Positions 17,003 through 25,974 are shown, numbered from the stretch's first letter. The stretch: DNA of 64,000 nt from JALHFZ01 sp963674625 (GCA_963674625.2 CAXXXO010000001.1:461905-525904); one strand, 5' to 3'. Made by a program: numbers and translations. Notes: generated by a model from the letters alone, not told the origin.

Positions 17003-17929
17003 CTACAATCCCAGGATGCGGATCCAGAGGGGGATGGTCACGATGGAGAGAAGAGTCGACAGGGTGATGACCTCTCCGGCGTAGCGGTCGTCCATTCCCA
17101 TTCCGTGGGCAACCACGAGGGAGTTGACCGCCACCGGCATGGCCGAGACAAGTACTACTGCCTTCATCATCGATGGCGAGACCGGCCAGAGAAGAAAAAG
17201 TCCGAAGACCACCGCAGGCTGGACCAGCAGTTTCACCGTGCTGTCCCTCCAGGTAGTCTTCAGCAGGGAGGGGAGCGCTCTTACTTCGAGTCTCGCCCCG
17301 ATGGCGAGCAGGGCAAGTCCGGTTCCGATGTCCCCGAGGACCTTCAGGGTCGTGTCCACGGCCCGGGGAAAGACGTGAATTCCGTTGATAGAGAAGAAAA
17401 TTCCTATGAAGCATGCGAGGACCATGGGGTTGGTGAGGACTTTTTTCAGCGAATTTTTCAGTGATTTTGGAGAGATTCCCCCGGAGAGCACGAGCTGCGA
17501 GCTCGAGATCGAGATGATGTGGTACCCCACGAGGCTGACGGCGAGGTAGACGGAGAGTGCCTCGAGCCCGGGTGTCCCCATGGAGATGGAAACCGCAGGA
17601 ATTCCCATGAAGACCTGGTTCGACCGCAGGGAGACGAGGGCGGAGATTGCCAGGCGCTCCCGTTTTTCGCCGGCGAGTCTTCCTGCGGTCCAGGCGATGA
17701 GGGGAAGGAGAACGTACCCGGCATGAACGGCGAGAAAGATATTCCAGTTGCCCAGGGTCGAAAGGTCGGCCCGGGCTGTCAGGCGGATCAGAAGAGCCGG
17801 AATGGCGAGCCAGTACAGAATCTTATTGTTGTCCTGAAAGGTCTCCCGGGGGAGTATTCCGAACTTCGGAAAGCACCATCCGAGAAAAATTATTACGGCC
17901 ATGGGGGCTATTATGGATAGTTCGTTCAC
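17003..17929 (-). CDS. AEC-family transporter (auxin efflux carrier-like permease)
   Basis: The 308-residue protein has about ten hydrophobic segments in the two-half arrangement of the AEC/membrane transport protein family (N-terminal APMAVIIFLGWCFPKFG; C-terminal ALLAIGARLEV and VSAMPVAVNSLVVA). Bacterial members move malate, malonate or other carboxylates. Translation starts at GTG 17929 behind GGAGGAGG. Substrate cannot be told; carboxylate export or exchange fits the fermentative context. Confidence 0.87.
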   Translation of the reverse strand: MNELSIIAPMAVIIFLGWCFPKFGILPRETFQDNNKILYWLAIPALLIRLTARADLSTLGNWNIFLAVHAGYVLLPLIAWTAGRLAGEKRERLAISALVSLRSNQVFMGIPAVSISMGTPGLEALSVYLAVSLVGYHIISISSSQLVLSGGISPKSLKNSLKKVLTNPMVLACFIGIFFSINGIHVFPRAVDTTLKVLGDIGTGLALLAIGARLEVRALPSLLKTTWRDSTVKLLVQPAVVFGLFLLWPVSPSMMKAVVLVSAMPVAVNSLVVAHGMGMDDRYAGEVITLSTLLSIVTIPLWIRILGL

Positions 17930-18077
17930 GGGGGAGCCTCCTCCACAGGGATAATGTTGACTTTCCTCCCCTTTTCGTGATTCTATGGGGAAGCTGATTA
18001 TTGCAGCAGAACGAATCCAATTCTACAGTCTCGAAGCTCTGCATACAATAGCGTTGGTGCAAAAAGGAGGATCCTTC

Positions 18078-19460
18078 ATGCATGTTCCGTCCCACATTTT
18101 TCGCGAATACGACATCCGGGGCATCGCGGAGGCCGATCTGACCGACCCGGTGGTCCGGGCCATCGGGCAGGCCTTCGGCACCCGGCTGAAGCGCAGGGGG
18201 GCGAAGACCGTCTCCGTCGGCGGCGACGTCCGGCTCTCCACCGAACGGATCCGTTCAGCCCTCACGGAAGGTCTCGCGTCCACGGGTCTCGACGTTCTCC
18301 GCCTCGAAACCGTCCCCACCCCAATGCTCTACTGGAGCATCCTGCATTTCGGCATCGGCGGGGGAGTCATGGTCACGGGGAGCCACAATCCGAAGGAAAT
18401 GAACGGACTCAAGCTCGCCGAGGGGGAGGGTACCCTCTACGGCAGGGAAATTCAGGAGATTTTCCGGATGATCCTGGAGGAGGACTTTCTGCGGAAAGAT
18501 CCTCCCGGGAAGATTATGGACAGAGAGATCACCCCTGAATACATCCGGATGCTTCTTTCGAAGATCACTCTCGGCCCCAGAAAGCTGAAGGTCGTCACGG
18601 ACAGCGGCAACGGAACGGGAGGATTTCCCTCGACGGCTTTTCTCGAAGGGCTGGGGTGTGAGGTTATCCCTCTTTTTGAAGAGCCGGACGGCAATTTTCC
18701 GAACCATCATCCCGACCCGCAGAAAAGGGAAAATCTCGCCGCCCTCTCGGCGGCGGTCCGGGAGCACGGGGCCGACGCGGGGATCGCCTTCGACGGCGAC
18801 GCTGACCGCCTCGGCGTGGTGGACGAAAGGGGCGAGATGGTGTGGGGGGATATCCTCATGGCCCTTTTCTGGCGGGAGATCATGCCCGTCTACCCCGGTT
18901 CCGAGGCCATCGTTGAGGTGAAATGTTCCCAGGCCCTCCTGGACGAGATACTCAGGCTCGGAGGGCGCCCTCTTTTCTGGAAATCAGGGCACTCCCTCAT
19001 CAAGGCAAAGATGAAGGAAATCGGCGCGGTCTTCGCGGGGGAATTATCGGGCCACTTCTTCTTCGCCGATGAATATTACGGCTTCGACGACGGGTTCTAT
19101 GCCGCCGGAAGGCTGCTCAGGATACTCTCCAATTCCCCCCGGACCCTCTCTGAAATGCTTTCTTCCGTTCCGGTCTACTACAGCACGGCGGAGATACGCA
19201 TTCCCTGCCCGGACGAAGAAAAATTTCCCGTGGTGGACGAAATCCGCCGACATGCCCTGGAGGACCACGAAGCCATAACCGTGGACGGCGTCCGCATTCT
19301 CTACGACGGCGGCTGGGGACTGGTCCGCGCTTCGAATACCCAGCCGGTGATCGTGGCCCGCTGCGAGGGGAAGACCCCTTCAGTCCGGGATCGGATCGCG
19401 GGGGATGTCCGCTCGCGCATCCTGGCGGAAGGGCTTCCCGATTTTCAGTGGTCCCTTTGA
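18078..19460 (+). CDS. Phosphomannomutase/phosphoglucomutase
   Basis: A 460-residue alpha-D-phosphohexomutase interconverting hexose 1- and 6-phosphates. The phosphoserine loop is TGSHNP (residues 100-105, catalytic S102), the metal loop DGDADR (239-244) and the sugar-specificity loop GELSGHFFF; the last suits the PMM/PGM type (AlgC-like). ATG 18078 has AAAAAGGAGG seven bases upstream and gives the canonical SHIFREYDIRG N-terminus, so the upstream in-frame ATG at 17985 is rejected. It probably supplies sugar nucleotides for envelope polysaccharide. Its last 16 bases overlap the convergent GntR gene. Confidence 0.93.
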   Translation: MHVPSHIFREYDIRGIAEADLTDPVVRAIGQAFGTRLKRRGAKTVSVGGDVRLSTERIRSALTEGLASTGLDVLRLETVPTPMLYWSILHFGIGGGVMVTGSHNPKEMNGLKLAEGEGTLYGREIQEIFRMILEEDFLRKDPPGKIMDREITPEYIRMLLSKITLGPRKLKVVTDSGNGTGGFPSTAFLEGLGCEVIPLFEEPDGNFPNHHPDPQKRENLAALSAAVREHGADAGIAFDGDADRLGVVDERGEMVWGDILMALFWREIMPVYPGSEAIVEVKCSQALLDEILRLGGRPLFWKSGHSLIKAKMKEIGAVFAGELSGHFFFADEYYGFDDGFYAAGRLLRILSNSPRTLSEMLSSVPVYYSTAEIRIPCPDEEKFPVVDEIRRHALEDHEAITVDGVRILYDGGWGLVRASNTQPVIVARCEGKTPSVRDRIAGDVRSRILAEGLPDFQWSL

Positions 19461-20191
19461 GAGGGAGAGAGAGAAGGAGCAGCCCTGCTTTCCGCTGAAA
19501 TGCCCTCGAGGGCAATTCCTTTCTGAAGGGTCCTGTAAACCCGCTGCACGTGAGCCGTCATCAGTCGGGTCGCCTCGGGGATGTCCCTGACGACGATGGC
19601 GTCATAAATATCCTCGTGCTCCCTCAGAAAAATTTCCCGGTCGTCGAGGAGGGTGTAAATCCGTTCGTGGGTTTCCATGATGAGGTTGAAGGTCATCTTG
19701 ACGATGTTCACGAAGATGAAATTGTGGGTGGATTCCGCGAGGACAAGATGAAAGTCGTAGTCGCACTGGGCCCGGTGCTCGAGGGATTCCACGTCCTTTC
19801 CGGTCTTCGCCAGAATCCTCCTGATCCTGGTGAGGTCCGACGGGGACGCATGCTTTGCCGCCTCCGCGACGACGGCGGCTTCCAGCACGAGGCGGGCCTC
19901 CACCAGTTCGAGGATCGCCTCATCCTGAAGAGGAAGACCGGAAGCCGACTTTCCTTCGTTTCTCGAGGTACGCACAAAACGCCCCTTCCCGGGGATGCTT
20001 TCGATAAGACCCACCATTTCGAGTATGCGGAACCCCTCCCGGAGGGAGCTCCTGCTTACTTTCATTTCCTCGATGAGCTGTCTCTCCGGAGGCAGGGGGG
20101 AACCCTGGGGAAAATGTCCCCGGGCGATTCCCTCTCTGATTTTTTCGACGACCTGATTGTATATTTTCTGTTTGGTCTTTCCGTTCTCCAT
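19445..20191 (-). CDS. GntR-family regulator, FadR/FCD subgroup
   Basis: The 248-residue regulator has an N-terminal winged helix (VVEKIREGIARGHFPQGSPL, PPERQLIEEMKVSRSSLREG) and a C-terminal all-helical FCD ligand domain. The FCD metal/effector residues appear in EARLVLE, DYDFHLVLAES and EHEDIYDAI...HVQRVY. Such proteins sense small organic acids and usually control adjacent catabolic or transport genes. AAGGAG precedes ATG 20191. It is divergent from the nucleoside kinase gene, with a palindrome between them that may be its own operator. Confidence 0.9.
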   Translation of the reverse strand: MENGKTKQKIYNQVVEKIREGIARGHFPQGSPLPPERQLIEEMKVSRSSLREGFRILEMVGLIESIPGKGRFVRTSRNEGKSASGLPLQDEAILELVEARLVLEAAVVAEAAKHASPSDLTRIRRILAKTGKDVESLEHRAQCDYDFHLVLAESTHNFIFVNIVKMTFNLIMETHERIYTLLDDREIFLREHEDIYDAIVVRDIPEATRLMTAHVQRVYRTLQKGIALEGISAESRAAPSLSPSQRDH

Positions 20192-20214
20192 GGAGTTCTC
20201 CTTCGTCAGGCAGG

Positions 20215-20233
20215 GTATAATATCCTACAGGAT
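20215..20233. promoter_or_regulatory. Divergent promoter region with palindromic candidate operator
   Basis: TATAAT (20215-20220) reads toward the kinase gene. Immediately after it the perfect inverted repeat TATCCT-AC-AGGATA (20220-20233) overlaps it by one base. On the minus strand a TTATAC-type -10 toward the GntR gene lies in the same stretch. The arrangement suits an autoregulated GntR/kinase divergon but is unproven. Confidence 0.45.
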
Positions 20234-20288
20234 AGAACACAATGATCTTTCAGGCAACAGCCTTATTCCTTCTCGGGAGGTACCCTGC

Positions 20289-21932
20289 ATGACCTTTGCC
20301 GTACGGGTAAAAAACGGTCCCATTCTCACCAGCGACGTTCCTGCAACCGGCCGGGCGGTTTTGGCCGAAAGCCGCCCCGACGGCAGCGATACCATCGTTG
20401 CGTGGAGGGTCAACCACTACCTCCGCTCCCTCGACTGGGTCATAGAGGACGATGCGGATGTCGAGTTCATCGACACGACGACCTTCGAGGGAATGGAGGT
20501 CTACCGGAGGTCCCTGAGCTTCCTTCTCGTTCTTGCGTGGCGGAGAGGGCTGGGGAAGGATATTATTCTCCGTCATTCCATCGGAGAGGGATATTACTGG
20601 GAGTCAGCCGAAGGTCCGGTCACGGAGGCCGATCTCGAAACAGCCAGGGAGACCATGGCGGATCTTGTCGCCAGGGATCTGCCCTTCATCCGGAAGGTGG
20701 TCTCCCTCGACAAGGCGAAGGCGATCTTCAAACGCCAGGGAAGCGATGAAGTTGCCCGCCTCTTTCACTGGTGCGCCATCGACCCCGTGGAGCTCTATCG
20801 CTGCGCCGATCTCTACGGCTATTACTACGCCCCTCTCGCGCCCTCGACGAGCTACCTGAAGCTCTACGATCTGAAAATTCTCGGTCCCGGCCTCGTCCTT
20901 CAGTTTCCCACCATCAGCCATCCCACCTCCATTCCCCCCTTCCGGGCGTCCAAAAAACTCTCTGCCGTCTTTCTCGACTACGCCCGGTGGCTTGAGGTCA
21001 TGGGGCTGCGGACAATGGACAGTCTTCACAAAAAAATCGCCGACGGCAAGGGGGTGGAGCTCATCCTCATCTCCGAGGCCTTTCACGCCCGGAACCTGGG
21101 AAATATCGCAGGAGAGATCACCTCCCGGAAAGCCGTCAAGGTCGTTCTCCTCGCCGGTCCTTCGGGATCGGGAAAGACGACTCTCTCGGAGCGGCTGAAG
21201 ATCCAGCTGCAGGTCAGCGGCAAAAATCCGATCACCCTCGCCATGGACAACTATTTCGTCGACCGGGAGCAGACCCCCCGGGACGAGACGGGGGAATTCG
21301 ACTTCGAGGTCCTCGAGGCCCTCGATATAGGATTGCTGAAAGACCAGATCCACCGCCTTCTTGCCGGAGAGGAGGTGGTCACACCCTTCTTCGATTTTCT
21401 GGAAGGACGGAAAAAGGCCGGAAAGACCGTGCGCCTCGGGCCTGACGATATCCTCATCATGGAGGGAATCCACGGGCTCAATGACCAGATCGTGGACATC
21501 ATGCCCAAAGAGCAGCGGTACGGAATTTTCGTCTCCCCTCTCACGGGGGTGAACCTCGACGACCGGAACCGCACGAGCACCACTGACAACCGTCTTCTTC
21601 GCCGTCTCGTCAGGGACTCCCGGACCAGGGGCCATTCCGCCGAGGCGACCCTGCTGCTCTGGCCGAAGGTCACCCGGGGAGCCATGAAATTCATCTTCCC
21701 CTACCAGATGAAGGCGGATGTCATGTTCAATACATCCCTTCCCTACGAGCTGTCGGCTCTCCGGGCCTATGTCGACCCCGTCCTCCACACCGTCCCGGAG
21801 GACTCTCCTGTCTACGGAGAAGCGGCTCGCCTTCTCTTCATGCTCAAGTTCATCCCCATGCTCCCGTCGGAGAACATCCCCAACAATTCCATTCTGCGGG
21901 AGTTCATTGACGGAACGTGCTTCAATATTTAG
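20289..21932 (+). CDS. Nucleoside (uridine-type) kinase with ThrRS-like N-terminal domains
   Basis: A 547-residue two-part protein. The N-terminal 270 residues resemble the TGS/second-additional (editing) domains of threonyl-tRNA synthetase, including HSIGEGYYW at 96-104. The C-terminal part is a phosphoribulokinase/uridine kinase P-loop enzyme with Walker A GPSGSGKTT (290-298), AMDNYFVDREQTPRDE and ILIMEGIHGLND. Proteins of this architecture in Thermotoga, Clostridia and Synergistota are annotated as nucleoside kinases. ATG 20289 follows GGGAGG by eight bases; earlier in-frame ATGs (20157, 20190) lie in the GntR gene. The LacI-type regulator begins eight bases downstream and is likely co-transcribed. 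Confidence 0.85.
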   Translation: MTFAVRVKNGPILTSDVPATGRAVLAESRPDGSDTIVAWRVNHYLRSLDWVIEDDADVEFIDTTTFEGMEVYRRSLSFLLVLAWRRGLGKDIILRHSIGEGYYWESAEGPVTEADLETARETMADLVARDLPFIRKVVSLDKAKAIFKRQGSDEVARLFHWCAIDPVELYRCADLYGYYYAPLAPSTSYLKLYDLKILGPGLVLQFPTISHPTSIPPFRASKKLSAVFLDYARWLEVMGLRTMDSLHKKIADGKGVELILISEAFHARNLGNIAGEITSRKAVKVVLLAGPSGSGKTTLSERLKIQLQVSGKNPITLAMDNYFVDREQTPRDETGEFDFEVLEALDIGLLKDQIHRLLAGEEVVTPFFDFLEGRKKAGKTVRLGPDDILIMEGIHGLNDQIVDIMPKEQRYGIFVSPLTGVNLDDRNRTSTTDNRLLRRLVRDSRTRGHSAEATLLLWPKVTRGAMKFIFPYQMKADVMFNTSLPYELSALRAYVDPVLHTVPEDSPVYGEAARLLFMLKFIPMLPSENIPNNSILREFIDGTCFNI

Positions 21933-21940
21933 GAGGAAGG

Positions 21941-22777
21941 ATGGCACCCCGTCCGACCATGGAGGATGTGGCCCGCCTTGCGGGGGTGAACAAGGCCACG
22001 GTGAGCAGGGCCCTGAGGGGCGACCCGCGGATATCCTCACCCACAAGGGAAAAAGTCTGGAAGGCAGCCAGGGAACTGGGATACCGCCTCGACCGCACCG
22101 CGAGCAGCCTCTCGGGAGGAAGAACCGGCCTTGCCGCCGTGGTCCTCGAAGATCTTCTCCCCTGGATTTCCCCCCCTTTTTTTGCAGGGCTTTCCAGGGT
22201 TTTCTCGAGGGCTTCCCTCGACATTTTTCTGAAGCTGCCGGGAGGAGCGGAGAAAGACATCCTCCCCTCTCTTGCAGCCAGAAAGGTGGACTGCGTCCTC
22301 TGGGCCGGCGGCGGTTCCGCCTTCGCCCGAAATCCCCGGGGTACGGTTCTTCCCCTGGTGACCCTGGGGTTCTCCTTTCCGCCTCTGCCCTCCGTCAGGG
22401 TGACCGAAGAGGAATCGGTTCTCAGGCTTCGGGCGGCTGCGGAAGGGGAGGAGCTCCGCCTTTTTTCCGGTCCCCGACCCCTCTTTCCCTTTCTCTCCCG
22501 GAGCATTCCGAAGGGTACACCCGGAGAGAGGAATATCTTCCCGGTTTTTGACGGCTGCTTTCCCTTCGGGAGAAGGGGATGTCTCTGTTCCCTCCCCGAG
22601 TCGCCCCGGCAGGACGATTTTTTCCGTCTCGAATGGCCGGCCTTCGAGATGGGGACCATGGGCGCCCGCCGGGCCCTGAACGTCCTTTCGGGCAGCAGGA
22701 CATTGCCTGAAGTGATCTGGCTTCCCCCTCTCCTGAAGTCTCCGGGAGGAGAGATCATCCCCTACGTCAAGCAGTAA
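21941..22777 (+). CDS. LacI-family transcriptional regulator
   Basis: The 278-residue protein opens with a LacI DNA-binding domain (TMEDVARLAGVNKATVSRALRG, then RISSPTREKVWKAARELGYRLD with the hinge helix). The periplasmic-binding-protein-like effector half is shorter and more divergent than the usual 330-residue family members, so ligand-binding may be altered. ATG 21941 is preceded by AGGAGG. It follows the nucleoside kinase gene with only eight bases between, suggesting control of nucleoside or sugar use, by context only. Confidence 0.85.
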   Translation: MAPRPTMEDVARLAGVNKATVSRALRGDPRISSPTREKVWKAARELGYRLDRTASSLSGGRTGLAAVVLEDLLPWISPPFFAGLSRVFSRASLDIFLKLPGGAEKDILPSLAARKVDCVLWAGGGSAFARNPRGTVLPLVTLGFSFPPLPSVRVTEEESVLRLRAAAEGEELRLFSGPRPLFPFLSRSIPKGTPGERNIFPVFDGCFPFGRRGCLCSLPESPRQDDFFRLEWPAFEMGTMGARRALNVLSGSRTLPEVIWLPPLLKSPGGEIIPYVKQ

Positions 22778-22817
22778 AGAAACTGCGGTTTATAAATAAA
22801 TTTTATATGCACATAGG

Positions 22818-22846
22818 TTGACATTGGAGAAGGGGAGTGCTATAAC
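22818..22846 (+). promoter_or_regulatory. Strong sigma70 promoter before a 60-aa ORF
   Basis: TTGACA (22818-22823), a 17-base spacer and TATAAC (22841-22846) make a near-consensus promoter about 50 bases before the small ORF at 22898. It is the most convincing promoter in this part of the window. Confidence 0.75.
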
Positions 22847-22897
22847 ATTTCTCAGAAAAGGCGGTGGAAAAACGCCCTTTTCGGGGAGGATCCGGAT

Positions 22898-23080
22898 ATG
22901 TGGCAAAAAGACGACAGCGGAAACTGGTACAATGACTGCCCTCTCTGTTCTTCAGGAACGGCCCGCTGCGGCCTCGTCTGGAACAAGGGTGAAAACGGCG
23001 CGTGGTACCTGGCGGAGAGGTGTTCTCTTTCCCTGCCCCTGGCGACTTGCTCCGGGCATGTACTCTCTCTGGCGGGGTAG
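22898..23080 (+). CDS. 60-residue cysteine-containing small protein
   Basis: ATG 22898 has GGGGAGG eight bases upstream and a near-consensus promoter at 22818-22846. The product begins MWQKDDSGNWYNDCPLC and has five cysteines, including a CPLC pair, plus two similar GNWY/GAWY segments; the C-terminal 20 residues are mildly hydrophobic. The CxxC pair could bind metal or form disulfides. No family is recognised. Dedicated promoter, ribosome-binding site and following terminator region support a real gene. Confidence 0.55.
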   Translation: MWQKDDSGNWYNDCPLCSSGTARCGLVWNKGENGAWYLAERCSLSLPLATCSGHVLSLAG

Positions 23081-23121
23081 AAGGGACAGGGCCGGTTTTT
23101 TCTTTTGTATCCCATGAAAAC

Positions 23122-23151
23122 AAAAAGGGGAGCCCCGAAAAGGGCTCCCTT
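23122..23151 (-). terminator. Intrinsic terminator for the DUF4139 gene
   Basis: GGGAGCCC/GGGCTCCC arms (23128-23135 and 23142-23149) with a 6-base loop are followed on the minus strand by CTTTTTG, giving a rho-independent terminator just beyond the DUF4139 stop. It may also stop the 60-aa gene transcript. Confidence 0.8.
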
Positions 23152-23167
23152 CGTTCATTTCAGTGTT

Positions 23168-24691
23168 TCAATGCAGGGTGATTTCTTTGTCGGAGGGGTA
23201 GCTGACCTTGTAGACCACGCGGACGGTCTTTTTCTCCCCCGGCTTGAGATCGATCTTCCACGTGAGGAGGTTCTGGTCCGTCTGCTCGGCGGGCTTGGGA
23301 TCGGTCGTCACCGTCTCCACGGCGATTTTTTCCTGGGCTGAAAGAGGAATGCGGTCTTTCAGCTGGAGGGTTACCTTCGAGGCTGTTCCGTTGGTCACTT
23401 CGATGGTATATCCTTCCTCGAGGCGGCCTTTCCCGATCCAGCTGCTTCCTTCCTTTTTCACGATTTTTTCCCGGACGGCAGTGAGGAGGGGCATCTTCCC
23501 GAAGGCAGCCGTGAAATCCGTTCCCTCTCCCTGTTCCATCAGGGTTGTTTTTCCCGCCGCGTTTCCGTCGACGAAAAGGTCCGCCGGGGCGGGCAGAAGA
23601 GATATGGGAAGTTCTTTCACCTCCGCAGTGATCCAGGCCTCCTTCGAGAGGAGGGGAACTGCCACGATGGCCGTCTCGCCCTGCATGCCGAAGGTACCGA
23701 GGGTAAATTCTGCAGGTGTTCCGTCTCCCTCGATCTTTCCTTCAACGCTCACAGACATGTCGGTGAGCGTACGGACGATGGCCGGAGGTGCAGAGGGTGC
23801 TGCCCCGAAGAACTCTTCGTTCAGCTTCGCGGCGCTCTTCTCCATCATCATGGGGCGCCTGACCACGTCCAGTTCCTCTTCGAAGTCCACGATCTGCGGG
23901 GTCAGCCTGGGGGGACTCACGGAAAGGGAAGGGGTCGCCGTATGGAAAACCAGCGTGCCTGCGAGGGCAATTCCCGTTTTCTGCATCGCAGCGGCGCTCA
24001 GTTTTCCGTTTATCTTTCCGGTGGCGCTTTCCAGGTCCATTCGGTAGGAAGGGGACCATCCGGCCCGGGACGTCCACCCCTCCACGCGGAGATTTCCCTT
24101 TCCCGAAAGCACTGCTGAAACCGAAAGAACCCGGTCGGCCATCTCGGGCATGCGGGATGTGTACTCATCCGTCAGGACTGAAAGGCTTTCGTCTGTTTTC
24201 CTGATTTCCTCGGCCAGGGAGATCAGCTCTGTCTCCAGTTTTTCCCGAAGCTCCCGGGTGGATTCGATATAGGCCGTTACTTCGGGGCCCTTGAGGTCCC
24301 GGGGAAGGGGGCCCGACAGAAGACCGAAAGACTGACTGATCGCCTCCTTTTTCGCTTCGAGGAGCGCCTTTCCCTTTACTTTGCTGTCAATGGAGGATTT
24401 GAGTTCGACAAGAACGGGGGGAATCCATCCCGGCCGGGGCAGATCCTCCACTGAGAAGGATTGGACGATCAGCCCTTCCGTGCCAAGGGGACGGATGGAA
24501 TCTTTATCAAAGGTCGCCGGAAGTTCGAAGGAAACATTCTCTGAAAAGGGGACGGAAAAAATGACCCGTGCCCCTTCGGGATAGAGATCCGTCGTCGTAG
24601 AGGTCCCTTGAGGCATGGAAAGGGCTGGCTGACACCCTCCGAAGAGGAACAGAGCGAAAAAAAACAGAAAAAATTTTACGGGAAAGTTCAT
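23168..24691 (-). CDS. DUF4139 domain lipoprotein (mucoidy-inhibitor-like)
   Basis: The 507-residue protein has a lipoprotein signal peptide with lipobox LFGGC and lipidated C20. A coiled-coil stretch follows at about residues 140-195 (STRELREKLETELISLAEEIRKTDESL), then the beta-rich DUF4139 domain. WTSRAGWSPSYRMDLES is the family signature; the C-terminal LTWKIDLKPGEKKTVRVVYKVSYP is also typical. Function of the family is unknown; it is exported and membrane-tethered here. AAAGGAGG precedes the ATG and a TGcTATAAT promoter lies at 24742-24750. Confidence 0.85.
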   Translation of the reverse strand: MNFPVKFFLFFFALFLFGGCQPALSMPQGTSTTTDLYPEGARVIFSVPFSENVSFELPATFDKDSIRPLGTEGLIVQSFSVEDLPRPGWIPPVLVELKSSIDSKVKGKALLEAKKEAISQSFGLLSGPLPRDLKGPEVTAYIESTRELREKLETELISLAEEIRKTDESLSVLTDEYTSRMPEMADRVLSVSAVLSGKGNLRVEGWTSRAGWSPSYRMDLESATGKINGKLSAAAMQKTGIALAGTLVFHTATPSLSVSPPRLTPQIVDFEEELDVVRRPMMMEKSAAKLNEEFFGAAPSAPPAIVRTLTDMSVSVEGKIEGDGTPAEFTLGTFGMQGETAIVAVPLLSKEAWITAEVKELPISLLPAPADLFVDGNAAGKTTLMEQGEGTDFTAAFGKMPLLTAVREKIVKKEGSSWIGKGRLEEGYTIEVTNGTASKVTLQLKDRIPLSAQEKIAVETVTTDPKPAEQTDQNLLTWKIDLKPGEKKTVRVVYKVSYPSDKEITLH

Positions 24692-24741
24692 ATGGTTGCC
24701 CTCCTTTTGATTTCGGGGAAATTATTTCTCCACCGCTTTTT

Positions 24742-24750
24742 ATTATAGCA
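24742..24750 (-). promoter_or_regulatory. Extended -10 promoter for the DUF4139 gene
   Basis: On the minus strand TGcTATAAT lies about 50 bases before the start codon. A divergent TATAAT at 24819-24824 probably serves ychF, so this 190-base gap is a divergent promoter region. Confidence 0.55.
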
Positions 24751-24882
24751 GGGAAGTGCATGGCCAACTTACGGGACGTTTTTTGGAGGTCCTTCGGGTT
24801 TTTCCGGCCTTGAGCGGTTATAATGCTTGAGAAAAGAATATGAAGATTTTTATCCCCTCTGAGGGGAAAAGGAGGGATTTCT

Positions 24883-25974
24883 GTGCTCAAATGCGGCATC
24901 ATCGGCCTTCCGCTGAGCGGAAAGAGCACGATTTTCAACGTGGTGACTCGTGCGGGCGCCGAGGTGAAGCCCTACGCCAGCGGAAAGACCGATCCCAACA
25001 GGGCCATGGTAAATGTCCCCGATTCCCGCTTCGATCACCTGGCGGCCTTTTTCGAGCCCCGGAAAGTGACCCCGGCAACGGTTGAATTCGTCGACCTCGC
25101 GGGCCTCTCCCGGAACGCCAGCAAAGGGGAGGGGGTGGGAAACGCCTTTCTTTCCTTCGTGGCCGAGTCGGATGCCCTGATCCACGTGGTCCGTTTCTTC
25201 GACAACCCTGAGGTACCCCATCCGGAAGGTTCGGTCGATCCTGTCCGGGACTGGAATATCGTCGAGATGGAGCTGATCTTCCGTGATCTCGCCGTTATCG
25301 AGAACAGGCTTTCAAGGCTGTCGGCGAAGAAGAAAAATCTCCCTGCGGAACAGGCGGAGACGGAGCTTCTCGAACGGTGCCAGAACCATCTTCTCGAGGA
25401 GCGTCCCTTGAGAGATCTCCCCCTCTCTCCGGAGGAACAGAAGATGGTCAGCGGGTTCACCTTCGTCACCCTCAAGCCCGAGATGATCGTGGCCAATCTC
25501 GACGAAAGCCAGACGGCGGGGGATCTTCCCTCCCTGGCGGCATTGAAAGACCTGGCGGCCGAAAAAGGCCTCAGCCTTCTGAAAGTATTCGGCGCCATGG
25601 AGATGGAGCTGGCGGAACTGCCTCCGGAGGAACAGGAGGAGTTCATGAAGGACCTCGGCGTCACCGAGCCGGGGAGGGACCGGCTGATCGGAGAGGCCTA
25701 CCGGCTTCTCGGGCTGATCTCCTTTTTCACCTCCGGCAAGGACGAGGTGAAGGCCTGGACCCTCAGGGGAGGGCAGAATGCCGTGGACGCAGCCGGAGCG
25801 ATCCACTCCGACCTGGCCCGGGGGTTCATCCGCGCCCAGGTGGTCTCCTACGAGGATTTCACCGCATCGGAGAACTCCCTCGCGAAATGCCGCGAAAAGG
25901 GACTGCTCCGCCTCGAGGGAAAGGATTACCGGGTGGCCGACGGGGATATGATCGAGATTCGCTTCAACGTCTGA
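24883..25974 (+). CDS. ychF: YchF/OLA1-family P-loop NTPase
   Basis: A 363-residue Obg-related NTPase with G1 GLPLSGKST (residues 8-16), G3 DLAGLS, the modified G4 region VANLDE that favours ATP, a coiled-coil insertion (about 125-180) and a C-terminal TGS domain (FFTSGKDEVKAWTLRGG to the end). YchF proteins associate with ribosomes and hydrolyse ATP. The G1 reads LS where most YchF proteins have NV (GLPNVGKS), marking a divergent subfamily. Start is GTG 24883 behind AGGAGG. Confidence 0.9.
   Translation: MLKCGIIGLPLSGKSTIFNVVTRAGAEVKPYASGKTDPNRAMVNVPDSRFDHLAAFFEPRKVTPATVEFVDLAGLSRNASKGEGVGNAFLSFVAESDALIHVVRFFDNPEVPHPEGSVDPVRDWNIVEMELIFRDLAVIENRLSRLSAKKKNLPAEQAETELLERCQNHLLEERPLRDLPLSPEEQKMVSGFTFVTLKPEMIVANLDESQTAGDLPSLAALKDLAAEKGLSLLKVFGAMEMELAELPPEEQEEFMKDLGVTEPGRDRLIGEAYRLLGLISFFTSGKDEVKAWTLRGGQNAVDAAGAIHSDLARGFIRAQVVSYEDFTASENSLAKCREKGLLRLEGKDYRVADGDMIEIRFNV

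Noticed and set aside
20604..22046. A 480-codon minus-strand frame opposite the nucleoside kinase
   Set aside because: No motif, antisense to a gene with Walker motifs and good start signals.
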